From NCBI GenBank assembly GCA_002457135.1, contig NTKX01000014.1, forward strand, positions 1 through 33,805: a stretch of DNA of 33,805 nucleotides, given 5' to 3'. Below the pieces are notes generated by a model. It made no database searches. It was given only the letters and a program-made list of their open reading frames with translations, and had not been told where the DNA came from. Shown one piece after another: positions 1-7,532 of the stretch. Positions within the stretch are counted from its first letter, which is position 1; each line of letters begins with the position of its first letter. The position numbers and the translations under genes are program-made. The DNA comes from SAR116 cluster bacterium MED-G04. Lineage in GTDB: Bacteria > Pseudomonadota > Alphaproteobacteria > Puniceispirillales > UBA1172.

Positions 1-1
1 C

Positions 2-580
2 CACCAGCCTGTTGAACACCTCGCCATGTTGCGGGCAACCCCCAACCTGATGGTGTTCCGCCCGGGTGATGCGGTTGAGGTTGCCGAGGCCTGGGAGGCT
101 GCATTGTCGATCAAGGATGCCCCGTCGGTGCTGGCCTTGTCGCGTCAGGGTACCCCTACGTTGAGGCAGGAAAACGGCACTGAAAACATGGTCATGAAGG
201 GCGGTTATATCCTCCGTGAAGCGCCGGGCAAGCGTGATGCCACCATCATGGCCACCGGCACCGAGCTGGGCATCGCCATGGAGGCTGCGGACCTGCTGCG
301 GGATCAGTATTCGGTTCATGCCGCGGTTGTTTCCATGCCGTGCTGGGAGCTGTTTGACCAGCAGGATGAGGCCTGGAGAACCAGGGTTCTGGGTGATGCC
401 CCGCGCATCGCGGTTGAGGCTGCAAGCGGCTTTGGCTGGTCGCAATACACCGGTGATCATGGCGGCTTTGTCGGCATGAACAGCTTTGGTGAGAGCGCCC
501 CCGGCCCAGCCCTTTATGATCATTTCGGCATCACGGCCCCGGCCATTGCCGCCAAGGTCATTTCGACTATTCAATCTTGA
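2..580 (+). CDS. tkt: Transketolase, C-terminal part (truncated by window edge)
   Basis: This is the last part of a transketolase, which moves two-carbon ketol units between sugar phosphates in the pentose phosphate pathway using thiamine diphosphate. The open frame runs in from the left edge and begins HQPVEHLA, a segment typical of the end of the pyrimidine-binding domain. The C-terminal domain follows, with the ATIMATGTELGIAMEAA block and the GDHGGFVGMNSFGESAP block that contacts substrate phosphate. About 192 residues are visible, against roughly 660 in a full enzyme, so the thiamine-binding N-terminal domain lies outside the window. The internal ATG at 26 is not the true start. The stop codon overlaps the ribosome binding site of gap, so the two genes are probably co-transcribed. 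Confidence 0.95.
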   Translation, partial: HQPVEHLAMLRATPNLMVFRPGDAVEVAEAWEAALSIKDAPSVLALSRQGTPTLRQENGTENMVMKGGYILREAPGKRDATIMATGTELGIAMEAADLLRDQYSVHAAVVSMPCWELFDQQDEAWRTRVLGDAPRIAVEAASGFGWSQYTGDHGGFVGMNSFGESAPGPALYDHFGITAPAIAAKVISTIQS

Positions 581-588
581 GGAAAAGC

Positions 589-1596
589 ATGACAGTTCGT
601 GTTGCTATTAACGGGTTTGGCCGCATTGGCCGAACGATCCTGCGCAGTATTATCGAAGAGGGCAGGGATGATGTTGAGGTGGTGGCCATCAATGGCACAG
701 CCCCGGTCGAAACCCTCGCCCATCTGCTCCGTTACGACAGTGTTCATGGCCGTTTCCGGGGTGATGTTTCCATTGGCAGTGATTTCATTGATGCTGGCCG
801 TGGCCCCATGAAGATCACCGCAACCCGTGACCCCCGCGAATTGCCATGGGGTGAGATGGATGTCGACATCGCCCTTGAATGCACCGGCGCCTTTAATGAC
901 CGTGACAAGGCCGCCGCCCATTTTGAGGGTGGCTCAAAGCGGGTGCTGGTTTCTTCCCCGGCCAAAAACGCTGACCTGACCGTTGTCTACGGGGTCAATC
1001 ACGATGCACTGACAGCCGATCATCACGTTGTATCCAATGCATCCTGCACCACCAACTGCCTGGCCCCGATGGCGCGTGTCCTGCAGGAAAATATCGGTAT
1101 TGATCAGGGTTTCATGACCACGATCCACAGCTACACCACTGATCAGCGACTGCTCGATAACAGCCACAAGGACCTCTACAGGGCGCGGTCTGCGGCCATG
1201 AGCCTGGTGCCGACCACCACCGGCGCGGCCAAGGCTGTCGGTATTGTCCTGCCTGAACTGGCGGGCAAGCTGGATGGTGTCGCCATGCGGGTGCCGACCC
1301 CGAATGTATCGGTTGTTGACCTCAAATTCATGCCGTCACGCCCGACCAATGCCGAAGAGATCAACAGCATCATGAAAGCCGCTGCCGAAGGCAACCTGAA
1401 GGGCATTCTTGGCTACACTGATGAAAAACTGGTATCATCGGATTTTATTCATGATCCGCATTCGTCGATTTTCCACGCTGAACAGACCAAGGTCATGGAA
1501 GGCGGGCTTTGCCGTGTAATGGCATGGTACGACAATGAATGGGGCTTTTCCTGCCGCATGGTTGATACCGCCGTGCATATGGCAACACTGATCTGA
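589..1596 (+). CDS. gap: Glyceraldehyde-3-phosphate dehydrogenase, type I
   Basis: The enzyme oxidises and phosphorylates glyceraldehyde 3-phosphate to 1,3-bisphosphoglycerate, or runs in reverse in gluconeogenesis. The 335-residue protein has the Rossmann start [11 protein letters not shown], the catalytic SNASCTTNC motif (Cys153), its partner His180, and the C-terminal WYDNEWG. I chose ATG 589 because GAGG at 579-582 lies six bases upstream; a TTG at 577 would place the start over the tkt stop. Two positions that usually select NAD are atypical: Gly36 sits where NAD enzymes usually have Asp after the Asn of the AIN motif, and Asn191-Ser192 replace the usual Leu-Pro pair. NADP or dual cofactor use is therefore possible. 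An erythrose-4-phosphate dehydrogenase assignment is less likely because the sequence follows GAPDH throughout. Confidence 0.96.
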   Translation: MTVRVAINGFGRIGRTILRSIIEEGRDDVEVVAINGTAPVETLAHLLRYDSVHGRFRGDVSIGSDFIDAGRGPMKITATRDPRELPWGEMDVDIALECTGAFNDRDKAAAHFEGGSKRVLVSSPAKNADLTVVYGVNHDALTADHHVVSNASCTTNCLAPMARVLQENIGIDQGFMTTIHSYTTDQRLLDNSHKDLYRARSAAMSLVPTTTGAAKAVGIVLPELAGKLDGVAMRVPTPNVSVVDLKFMPSRPTNAEEINSIMKAAAEGNLKGILGYTDEKLVSSDFIHDPHSSIFHAEQTKVMEGGLCRVMAWYDNEWGFSCRMVDTAVHMATLI

Positions 1597-1603
1597 GGAC
1601 CCG

Positions 1604-2296
1604 ATGACCGATAACCCTGTCCGTATTGCCCCCTCTATCCTGTCGGCTGATTTCGGCTGTCTCGGGGCTGAGGTTGCGGCCGTTGATGCCGCCGGGGCGG
1701 ACTGGATCCATCTTGATATCATGGACGGGGATTTTGTCCCCAACATCACCTTTGGCCCGCCGGTGATCAGGGATTTGCGTTCGCATTCGCAAAAATGCTT
1801 TGATGCCCATCTGATGATCAGCAACCCTGACCCCTATATCGGTGATTTCAAGGCCGCGGGGGCTGAGATTATCACCATTCATGCCGAGGTCTGTAACCAC
1901 CTTGACCGGTCGCTTGCCGCGATCCGTGATCAGGGGGTGAAGGCCGGGGTGGCGATCAACCCGGCGACACCGGTTGAGGTGATCGCCCATGTCATTGACC
2001 GGGTTGACCTGATCCTGCTGATGACGGTGAACCCCGGCTTTGGTGGCCAGAAATTCATTCCCGCCGTTCTGCCCAAGATTGAGGCCGTCAAGGCCATGGT
2101 CGGTAATCGCCCCATCGAAATTGAGGTTGATGGCGGCATCACGGCTGAAACGGCCCCCCTTGTGGTCAGGGCCGGGGCCAATGTGCTGGTGGCGGGGTCG
2201 GCTGTCTTTGGAGGTAGCGATAGGGGCGGGGATGCCGCATCCTACGCCGCCAATATCAGCGCCATTCGCCAAGCCGCTGAAAACGCGTTATCCTGA
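1604..2296 (+). CDS. rpe: Ribulose-phosphate 3-epimerase
   Basis: This TIM-barrel metalloenzyme interconverts ribulose 5-phosphate and xylulose 5-phosphate, supplying transketolase substrate. The 230-residue length is normal. Recognisable blocks are APSILSADF at the N-terminus, the metal and substrate site [28 protein letters not shown], and EVDGGI near the C-terminus. The ATG at 1604 follows a GAGGAC ribosome binding site formed around the gap stop codon, so tkt, gap and rpe read as one operon. In many alphaproteobacteria pgk occupies this place after gap; here pgk lies 4 kb downstream. No phosphoribulokinase or RuBisCO gene is present, so a pentose phosphate role is the simplest reading. 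Confidence 0.95.
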   Translation: MTDNPVRIAPSILSADFGCLGAEVAAVDAAGADWIHLDIMDGDFVPNITFGPPVIRDLRSHSQKCFDAHLMISNPDPYIGDFKAAGAEIITIHAEVCNHLDRSLAAIRDQGVKAGVAINPATPVEVIAHVIDRVDLILLMTVNPGFGGQKFIPAVLPKIEAVKAMVGNRPIEIEVDGGITAETAPLVVRAGANVLVAGSAVFGGSDRGGDAASYAANISAIRQAAENALS

Positions 2297-2329
2297 ATTT
2301 TTGTAGTCTGACACTGCCCGGAAAAACCC

Positions 2330-3037
2330 ATGCATATTTTTGAAGCTATACGACAAGCCCTTTTCGTCCCGATCCATCCGGCAGGCTGGCCCTTTGTGGC
2401 TATCTTCGCTGTCATCGGAGTGGTTCTGACGCTGATATGGGATATGTTGTTTTTCCCGTCACTGATCCTGACCCTGTGGTGTGTCTATTTCTTCCGCAAC
2501 CCCCTTCGGACAACCCCCCAGCGTGATGGCCTGGTGGTGGCCCCGGCGGATGGCCGTGTCATCGGCGTTGATGAGCTGCCCGTGCCTGAAGAACTCGACC
2601 TGCCTGAGGGCAAGTATGTCCGTGTTGCGATTTTCATGAATGTCTTTGATGTGCATGTCAACCGCGCCCCGATGGCGGGTGTCATCACCGACAAATTCTA
2701 TTTTCCCGGGGCGTTTTTCAACGCTAGCCTTGATAAATCCGCGCTTGAAAACGAACGCCTCGGCCTGGTCATGGAAAGCGATAGCGGCCAGAAAATCGGC
2801 TTTATCCAGATTGCCGGTTTTGTTGCCCGCCGTATCCTCTGTGATGCGATTGAGGGGGACAGGCTGTCAACGGGCCAGCATTATGGCCTGATCCGCTTTG
2901 GCAGCCGTGTTGATGTCTGGTTGCCGAAGCCGGTGAAAACAATCGTGCTGCCCGGCCAGAAAACACTCGCGGGTGAAACGATCCTGGCGGATTATGGCCG
3001 CGGGGCCAAGGCCGTCACCGAAGGGCTGACCCGCTGA
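2330..3037 (+). CDS. psd: Phosphatidylserine decarboxylase proenzyme (short form)
   Basis: The enzyme decarboxylates phosphatidylserine to phosphatidylethanolamine at the inner membrane. The 235-residue protein is the short bacterial type. Hydrophobic segments cover about residues 20-55, and FMNVFDVHVNRAP is the conserved core. Near the C-terminus RFGSRVDVWLP contains the self-cleavage site: the chain would be cut between Gly191 and Ser192, turning Ser192 into the pyruvoyl cofactor and giving a large beta and a small alpha subunit. The ribosome binding site is weak (GGAAAAA). The stop overlaps the pssA start by one base. The gene order is the reverse of the biochemical order, since PssA makes the substrate for Psd. 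Confidence 0.95.
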   Translation: MHIFEAIRQALFVPIHPAGWPFVAIFAVIGVVLTLIWDMLFFPSLILTLWCVYFFRNPLRTTPQRDGLVVAPADGRVIGVDELPVPEELDLPEGKYVRVAIFMNVFDVHVNRAPMAGVITDKFYFPGAFFNASLDKSALENERLGLVMESDSGQKIGFIQIAGFVARRILCDAIEGDRLSTGQHYGLIRFGSRVDVWLPKPVKTIVLPGQKTLAGETILADYGRGAKAVTEGLTR

Positions 3038-3822
3038 TGGCCAGACCTCGCAAACAACGCGATGATACCCAGCCCGGCCGCCGCCCATCCCGCCGCATCA
3101 GCCTGACCTGGATGCTGCCCAACCTGTTGACGATTGCGGCCATGCTTTCCGGGATGACCGCGATCCGCTTTGCCTTCCTTGAGAAATGGGAGGCTGCTGT
3201 TCTGCTGGTGGCGCTGGCCGGGGTGCTGGATGCCCTTGATGGCCGGATGGCACGATTGCTTAAGGCCTCCAGCGATTTCGGCGCCCAGCTTGACAGCCTA
3301 TCGGACATGGTGGTGTTCGGGGTGGTGCCGTCGATCATGCTCTATCTTTGGATTCTCGAGGATGGCGGGCGGCTTGCCTGGGCCGGGTGCATGTATTACA
3401 CCGCCTGTTGCGCGCTCAGGCTGGCCCGGTTCAATTCGGAGTTGCATGAAAAACCGGCCTGGTCCGCGAATTACTTTGTCGGTGTCCCCTCCCCGGGGGC
3501 GGCGTTCCTTGCGCTGGTGCCGATGGTGGCCAGTTTCCGTTTTAACTGGGACTTTCTGTCATCATGGCCGGTTGTTGCAGGCTGGCTGGTGATCGTTGCC
3601 ACCGGCGCGATTTCAACCATCCCGACCTTTTCCGGCAAGAATATTCATTTCCCGCGCGCCTGGGCCTTGCCCGCGCTTGGGGTCTTTGCCTTGCTGGTGG
3701 CGGCACTGGTGTCCCGCCCGTGGGAGCTGTGGGTGGTGATTGCGGCGCTTTACGTCGGGCTGATCCCGGTATCGATGCTGCGCTTCGCCCATGTCAGGAA
3801 AGTCAATAAGCCCGCCGCCTAG
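3037..3822 (+). CDS. pssA: CDP-diacylglycerol-serine O-phosphatidyltransferase
   Basis: This membrane enzyme joins serine to CDP-diacylglycerol to form phosphatidylserine, the substrate of Psd. The CDP-alcohol phosphotransferase signature is complete: Asp68, Gly69, Ala72, Arg73, Gly82, Asp86 and Asp90 have the standard spacing in a 261-residue protein with several membrane segments. The N-terminus is basic (ARPRKQRDD...RRPSRR) and probably cytosolic. The start ATG shares one base with the psd stop, indicating translational coupling. The stop codon lies inside the first unit of a 15-bp tandem repeat, so the C-terminus and trailer have been locally duplicated. The family and partner gene make the assignment firm. 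Confidence 0.95.
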   Translation: MARPRKQRDDTQPGRRPSRRISLTWMLPNLLTIAAMLSGMTAIRFAFLEKWEAAVLLVALAGVLDALDGRMARLLKASSDFGAQLDSLSDMVVFGVVPSIMLYLWILEDGGRLAWAGCMYYTACCALRLARFNSELHEKPAWSANYFVGVPSPGAAFLALVPMVASFRFNWDFLSSWPVVAGWLVIVATGAISTIPTFSGKNIHFPRAWALPALGVFALLVAALVSRPWELWVVIAALYVGLIPVSMLRFAHVRKVNKPAA

Positions 3823-3866
3823 AAACCAGTTGCCTAGAAACCAGCCGCCTAGAAACCAGTCGCCTA
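3816..3866. repeat. 15-bp tandem repeat over the pssA and lysE stop codons
   Basis: Three full units occupy 3816-3830, 3831-3845 and 3846-3860, followed by six bases of a fourth. The consensus is YGCCTAGAAACCAGY. Because 15 is a multiple of three, each plus-strand unit repeats the pssA stop (TAG at 3820, 3835 and 3850, then TAA at 3865). The stop of the convergent LysE-family gene lies in the partial fourth unit. The units are nearly identical, so the expansion looks recent. No spacers separate them, which rules out CRISPR. Confidence 0.9.
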
Positions 3867-4478
3867 AATCATGGCGATGAGGGCAACACCAACGGCGATC
3901 ATCATCAATCCCGTGATGCGGTTGAGCCAGCGTCCAGAAACTTCACCCGTGGCCACATCCCGTGCCTTCTTGCCGATGGCAACCACCACCATCGGGCCTG
4001 CCAGGACGCTGAAGTACATCACCACCACAACCTTTATCCCCTGCTGAAAGTCGATCGCGCCGAGGTCAATGAAAAGCGGCAGAAACGACAGGTAGAAAAC
4101 AATCACCTTGGGGTTGGTCAGGCTGATCATGAACCCGGTGCCCCAGGCAATGCCGAGGCTGCGGCCTGAAACCGGGGTCATGGCGGCATTCAGCGGTGGG
4201 CTGATCATCTGGCGATAACCGATCCAGCCGAGGTAGCAACCCCCCAGCACCCGCACCACCAGCATGATCTCATCAATGCCCTGGGCAATGCTGGCGAGGG
4301 AGACCATCGCCAGCAGGAGGTAGATCATATCACCGCAAACCGCCCCCACCGACATGGCTGACGCTATAATCGCACCCCGGCTGACCGAGGTTGCCAGCAC
4401 GGCAACAATCCCGGGACCGGGTGATATCGCAAAAATAAAGCTCGCCAGCGCAAGCGCGGTGAAGTTGATATCTGCCAT
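3864..4478 (-). CDS. LysE/RhtB family exporter
   Basis: This 204-residue inner-membrane protein belongs to the LysE/RhtB translocator family, which exports amino acids or related small molecules. The N-terminal ALASFIFAISPGPGIVAVLA segment holds the conserved SPGP, and the middle has FMISLTNPKVIVFYLSFLP, the other family hallmark. About six hydrophobic segments can be counted. The substrate cannot be told from sequence. It begins eight bases after the stop of the DM13 gene on the same strand, so the two are likely one transcript. It converges on pssA, and its stop lies in the 15-bp repeat. Confidence 0.9.
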   Translation of the reverse strand: MADINFTALALASFIFAISPGPGIVAVLATSVSRGAIIASAMSVGAVCGDMIYLLLAMVSLASIAQGIDEIMLVVRVLGGCYLGWIGYRQMISPPLNAAMTPVSGRSLGIAWGTGFMISLTNPKVIVFYLSFLPLFIDLGAIDFQQGIKVVVVMYFSVLAGPMVVVAIGKKARDVATGEVSGRWLNRITGLMMIAVGVALIAMI

Positions 4479-4486
4479 CAGGGTGA

Positions 4487-4996
4487 TCAGGACCGATTGG
4501 TTAATTTACCGGCTGTGATGAACTGGGAAAACCGCTCACACCAGATCAGCACCGCGCCGTATTGCTCAAGGTCGATGCCGTCCTCAATTTCATAGGAAAA
4601 ATTCTTGAACCCGGTGATCCGCGCAACCTCCCTCGACTGCGCCTTGATTTCAAGGAAACCGGCACCGGTTTCAACATAGCTCGGTGTCAGGTAGAGTCGG
4701 TAATCCGGGCCAGGGGACACTTCACCCATCAGGGTAACGCGATTATCAGAGATCAGCAGCGTGCCATCACCCCAGTGAAACGGGTCTGATCCGGGCAGAT
4801 CGGGGGTGAAAAGAGCCTGCTTTTCGGCCTTGGCCTCCTCAGCCTGCAACACGGACTGGGCCGCCGGGCTGTCGGCGATAATGATCGGCAGAAAATACAC
4901 GCCAAGCCCGAACCCGATCACCAGACCGGATAGAAATTTCACCGTCATTGCCAGAATAAAGCGCTTACGCCACCATTCGATATATGCTCTCAGCAT
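4487..4996 (-). CDS. Membrane-anchored DM13 domain protein
   Basis: The 169-residue protein starts with a basic, aromatic stretch, then one membrane segment (about residues 19-41) and a linker rich in Ala and Glu. A DM13-type domain fills the rest. Its landmarks are LPGSDPFHWG, SPGPDYRLYL, FKNFSYEIE and VLIWCERFSQFI, with the single conserved cysteine at position 153. DM13 domains have been proposed to take part in redox or electron transfer reactions, but no bacterial function is settled. The domain probably faces the periplasm. I chose the ATG at 4996 because AGGAG lies nine bases upstream on the coding strand; an 11-residue longer form from 5029 lacks such a site. Confidence 0.8.
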   Translation of the reverse strand: MLRAYIEWWRKRFILAMTVKFLSGLVIGFGLGVYFLPIIIADSPAAQSVLQAEEAKAEKQALFTPDLPGSDPFHWGDGTLLISDNRVTLMGEVSPGPDYRLYLTPSYVETGAGFLEIKAQSREVARITGFKNFSYEIEDGIDLEQYGAVLIWCERFSQFITAGKLTNRS

Positions 4997-5089
4997 GGGA
5001 ACAATCTCCTGCAAAAATAACAAAAACACGATGTCGATGCGCCTTTGGAATCAAAACGCATGACGGTGGCTAACCTTAAAGTAAAAAAA

Positions 5090-5104
5090 TTAATAAAGAG
5101 TTAA
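5090..5104. promoter_or_regulatory. Candidate CtrA box (TTAA-N7-TTAA)
   Basis: TTAA at 5090-5093 and TTAA at 5101-5104 are separated by exactly seven bases, the full consensus of the alphaproteobacterial cell-cycle regulator CtrA. A further TTAA lies at 5076-5079. The site is in the AT-rich gap about 94 bases before the DM13 start on the minus strand and just past the azlD stop. A chance match is possible in an AT-rich patch. Confidence 0.35.
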
Positions 5105-5113
5105 TGTGGGAAC

Positions 5114-5425
5114 CTAAATCACGCCACCCTTCAGCACCCAGAGCAGGACCATGCCGGTTGCGATGGTCGCCAGCACGTTCCGGGTCCAGACAGCGATGAC
5201 CGCCGCCCCGATAAAGGCCAGAATGCGGGGGTTATCCATGATCGCCAGCTCACCGCCTGACAGCATCACCTCAGGGGTGATGATGGATGCCATCACCGCT
5301 GGTCCGGTATAGGTCAGCAGCCGCCGCAACCGTTGCGGGATCGGGCGGTTGCCGATCAGCCCGATCATGCTGAAGCGGGATGCAAAGGTCATCAGCCCCG
5401 AGGCGATCATCACCAGCCAGATCAT
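5114..5425 (-). CDS. azlD: AzlD family small subunit of branched-chain amino acid exporter
   Basis: This small hydrophobic protein of 103 residues matches the AzlD family, partner of AzlC in export of branched-chain amino acids or analogues. The pattern fits: an N-terminal membrane segment, then FASRFSMIGLIGNRPIPQRLRRLLTYTGPAVMASIITPEVM, and two more hydrophobic stretches. Its ATG overlaps the azlC stop by four bases (ATGA on the coding strand), as expected for a two-component transporter made in fixed ratio. Nothing in the sequence identifies the substrate. No terminator is visible before the DM13 gene. Confidence 0.88.
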   Translation of the reverse strand: MIWLVMIASGLMTFASRFSMIGLIGNRPIPQRLRRLLTYTGPAVMASIITPEVMLSGGELAIMDNPRILAFIGAAVIAVWTRNVLATIATGMVLLWVLKGGVI

Positions 5426-6189
5426 GAGCCTCTCCCAATTTTGTTGGCCCCATTTTTGTTGTCCCCATCCTGATTACCAGCCCGGGCGGTTTCGGTGATG
5501 TAACCCGCCGCCATCCCGGCAAGGGAGGCCGTGATGATCCACAGGTTCCACGGCATCTCATAACAGACGAGCGCCATCACAGCAGAGGTGATAAGGGCGG
5601 CGGCGGCTGGCCAGGATTTGATCTGCGGGGCGGTAATCGCCAGAAAGGTCAGCGGTATAGCAAACCCGAAACCGAGGGAAGGGGGAATAGCCTCACCAAT
5701 CACGATCCCGGCCAGGGTTGCAAACTGCCAGCTGACCCACAGTGTCAGCCCGGTGCCGAGCAGGTGATAGTGCATGAACGGCCCGGCGGGGCGGTTTTCC
5801 ATGCGGTTGAGCGAAATGAAAAACGCCTCATCCGTCAGCAGGTAGGACAGGATGATTTTCCAGCCCCGCCCCAGCCCGCTCAAATATTCGACCATCCGCG
5901 CTGAATACAGCATGTGGCGCAGGTTGACGATCCCGACCGTGCTGGCGATCACCAGGCTGCCGGCACTGGCGGCGGCAAGCTGGGTGACGATCACCTGGCT
6001 GGCCCCGCCAAAGACGATTGAGGACATGAAAAACACCACCAGCGGGTCCAGCCCGGCCTCCACCCCCAGAACGCCGTAAATCATCCCGAACGGCACCACG
6101 CCCAGCAGCAGGGGCGATTCTTCCTTCACGCCGGTGAGGAATTCGTCCCATGCGGAGGGAGCGCGTGTCATCGGGTCCTGTTCTGTCAT
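5422..6189 (-). CDS. azlC: AzlC family large subunit of branched-chain amino acid exporter
   Basis: The 255-residue membrane protein has the AzlC start EFLTGVKEESPLLLGVVPFGMIYGVL and the conserved SSIVFGGASQVIVTQL and LRHMLYSARM blocks. With AzlD it would form an inner-membrane permease. I place the start at the ATG at 6189; the ATG at 6171 is a real alternative because AGGA lies just upstream of it, and a longer form from 6264 is unlikely. The C-terminus is odd: two 15-bp direct repeats in the last codons give a low-complexity Asn-Lys-Gly-Asp-rich tail. The gene is divergent from pgk across about 100 bases. Confidence 0.9.
   Translation of the reverse strand: MTEQDPMTRAPSAWDEFLTGVKEESPLLLGVVPFGMIYGVLGVEAGLDPLVVFFMSSIVFGGASQVIVTQLAAASAGSLVIASTVGIVNLRHMLYSARMVEYLSGLGRGWKIILSYLLTDEAFFISLNRMENRPAGPFMHYHLLGTGLTLWVSWQFATLAGIVIGEAIPPSLGFGFAIPLTFLAITAPQIKSWPAAAALITSAVMALVCYEMPWNLWIITASLAGMAAGYITETARAGNQDGDNKNGANKIGRGS
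5436..5465. repeat. 15-bp direct repeat inside the azlC C-terminus
   Basis: Two adjacent units at 5436-5450 and 5451-5465 match at 13 of 15 positions (plus strand CAATTTTGTTGGCCC and CATTTTTGTTGTCCC). They are in frame and lengthen the hydrophilic tail of AzlC close to its stop codon. Confidence 0.75.
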
Positions 6190-6290
6190 GAAAAGTCTTG
6201 CCTGAAACGTGTTTCGGTGGGGGCTGTCGTCTTGCCTCGACAAGGGCACTGTGATAGTCACCAAGTGGTATTACCTTCTCGGATGTTCCC

Positions 6291-7532
6291 ATGTCTAGCC
6301 TGTCTCTTTCGCGTTTGCAATCCCGCCAGATTGATCGCCTTGGTGCGGTCTCCAGACGGGTTTTTTTCCGCGCTGACCTGAACGTTCCGATGATGGATGG
6401 CGGCATCACCGACACCACCCGGATTGACCGTTGCGGGGAGGGGATCAGGATGCTGGCCGAAAAGGGCGCTCGCGTCATTGTCGCCTCACACTTTGGCCGT
6501 CCCAGGGGCAAGCGGGTTGAGGCCATGTCGCTGGCCCCGATTGCGGATGCGCTGGCAAAATCCATCGGCCGCCCGGTTCGTTTTGTCAGCGATTGCATCG
6601 GCAGTGAGGCTGAAAATGTAGCCCTGTCCATGGCGGATGGTGATGTCATTCTGCTCGAAAACCTGCGGTTTCATCCCGGGGAAGAACAGGGCGATGCTGA
6701 TTTCGCCGCCTCGCTGGCGCGGCTTGCTGAAATTTACGTCAATGATGCGTTTTCAACCAGCCACCGGAACCATGCCTCAATGCAGGCGCTGGCCCGGTTG
6801 CTGCCTGCCTATGCAGGCCCGCTCATGGCCGGGGAACTGGCGGCGCTTGCCGCCGCGCTTGAGGAGCCTCAACGCCCCCTGGTTGCGCTGGTGGGCGGAG
6901 CCAAGGTTTCAACCAAGCTCGATGTGTTGAGCCATCTGGTGGAAAAGGTTGATAGCCTGATCGTTGGCGGCGGCATGGCCAACACGTTCCTGCTGGCCCG
7001 GGGGGTTGCCATCGGATCATCGCTGGTTGAGGCGGATATGACTGATAAAGCCGCTGCCATCAGCCGCCGTGCCGGGGAGGCGGGATGTTCGATCATCCTG
7101 CCCGATGATGTGGTGCTGGCGCGTGAATTTGCCGCCGGGGCCGCCTGCCGAACCCTCAGCCTTAATACGACAGAAAAAGCTGACGCGATCAGTGACGATG
7201 AAATGATCCTCGATGCTGGCCCGTCCACGATTGAGCGCGCCAAGGCCGCCATCGACACCGCCCGGACCCTGATCTGGAACGGCCCCATGGGTGCCTTTGA
7301 GCTGGAGCCATTCGATGCCGCCACGGTTGCGCTGGCCCGGCATGTGGCCGAGCGCACCCGAACGAATGGGCTGATTTCCGTTGCCGGGGGAGGGGATACG
7401 GTTTCAGCCCTCAATACCGCGGGGGTTGAGGGTGATTTCCATTATGTCTCCACGGCTGGCGGGGCGTTCCTCGAATGGATGGAGGGCAAAACCCTGCCCG
7501 GTGTTGCTGCCCTCCTTGATGACGCATCATGA
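6291..7532 (+). CDS. pgk: Phosphoglycerate kinase
   Basis: The enzyme transfers phosphate between 1,3-bisphosphoglycerate and ADP in glycolysis or gluconeogenesis. The 413-residue protein shows RRVFFRADLNVP near the N-terminus, VASHFGRPRG, the nucleotide-binding VGGAKVSTKLDVL, GGGMANTFL, WNGPMGAFE and the C-terminal SVAGGGDTVSAL and STAGGAFLEWMEG blocks. It is slightly longer than usual because of about 17 extra N-terminal residues. The ATG at 6291 has only a weak ribosome binding site. The stop overlaps the next gene's start (ATGA, 7529-7532), so pgk and the HAD phosphatase are coupled. It is separated from gap, its usual neighbour, by lipid and exporter genes. Confidence 0.97.
   Translation: MSSLSLSRLQSRQIDRLGAVSRRVFFRADLNVPMMDGGITDTTRIDRCGEGIRMLAEKGARVIVASHFGRPRGKRVEAMSLAPIADALAKSIGRPVRFVSDCIGSEAENVALSMADGDVILLENLRFHPGEEQGDADFAASLARLAEIYVNDAFSTSHRNHASMQALARLLPAYAGPLMAGELAALAAALEEPQRPLVALVGGAKVSTKLDVLSHLVEKVDSLIVGGGMANTFLLARGVAIGSSLVEADMTDKAAAISRRAGEAGCSIILPDDVVLAREFAAGAACRTLSLNTTEKADAISDDEMILDAGPSTIERAKAAIDTARTLIWNGPMGAFELEPFDAATVALARHVAERTRTNGLISVAGGGDTVSALNTAGVEGDFHYVSTAGGAFLEWMEGKTLPGVAALLDDAS

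Noticed and set aside
3864-6189. Minus-strand exporter block as a genomic island
   Set aside because: No integrase, tRNA, flanking repeats or base-composition change that I can see.
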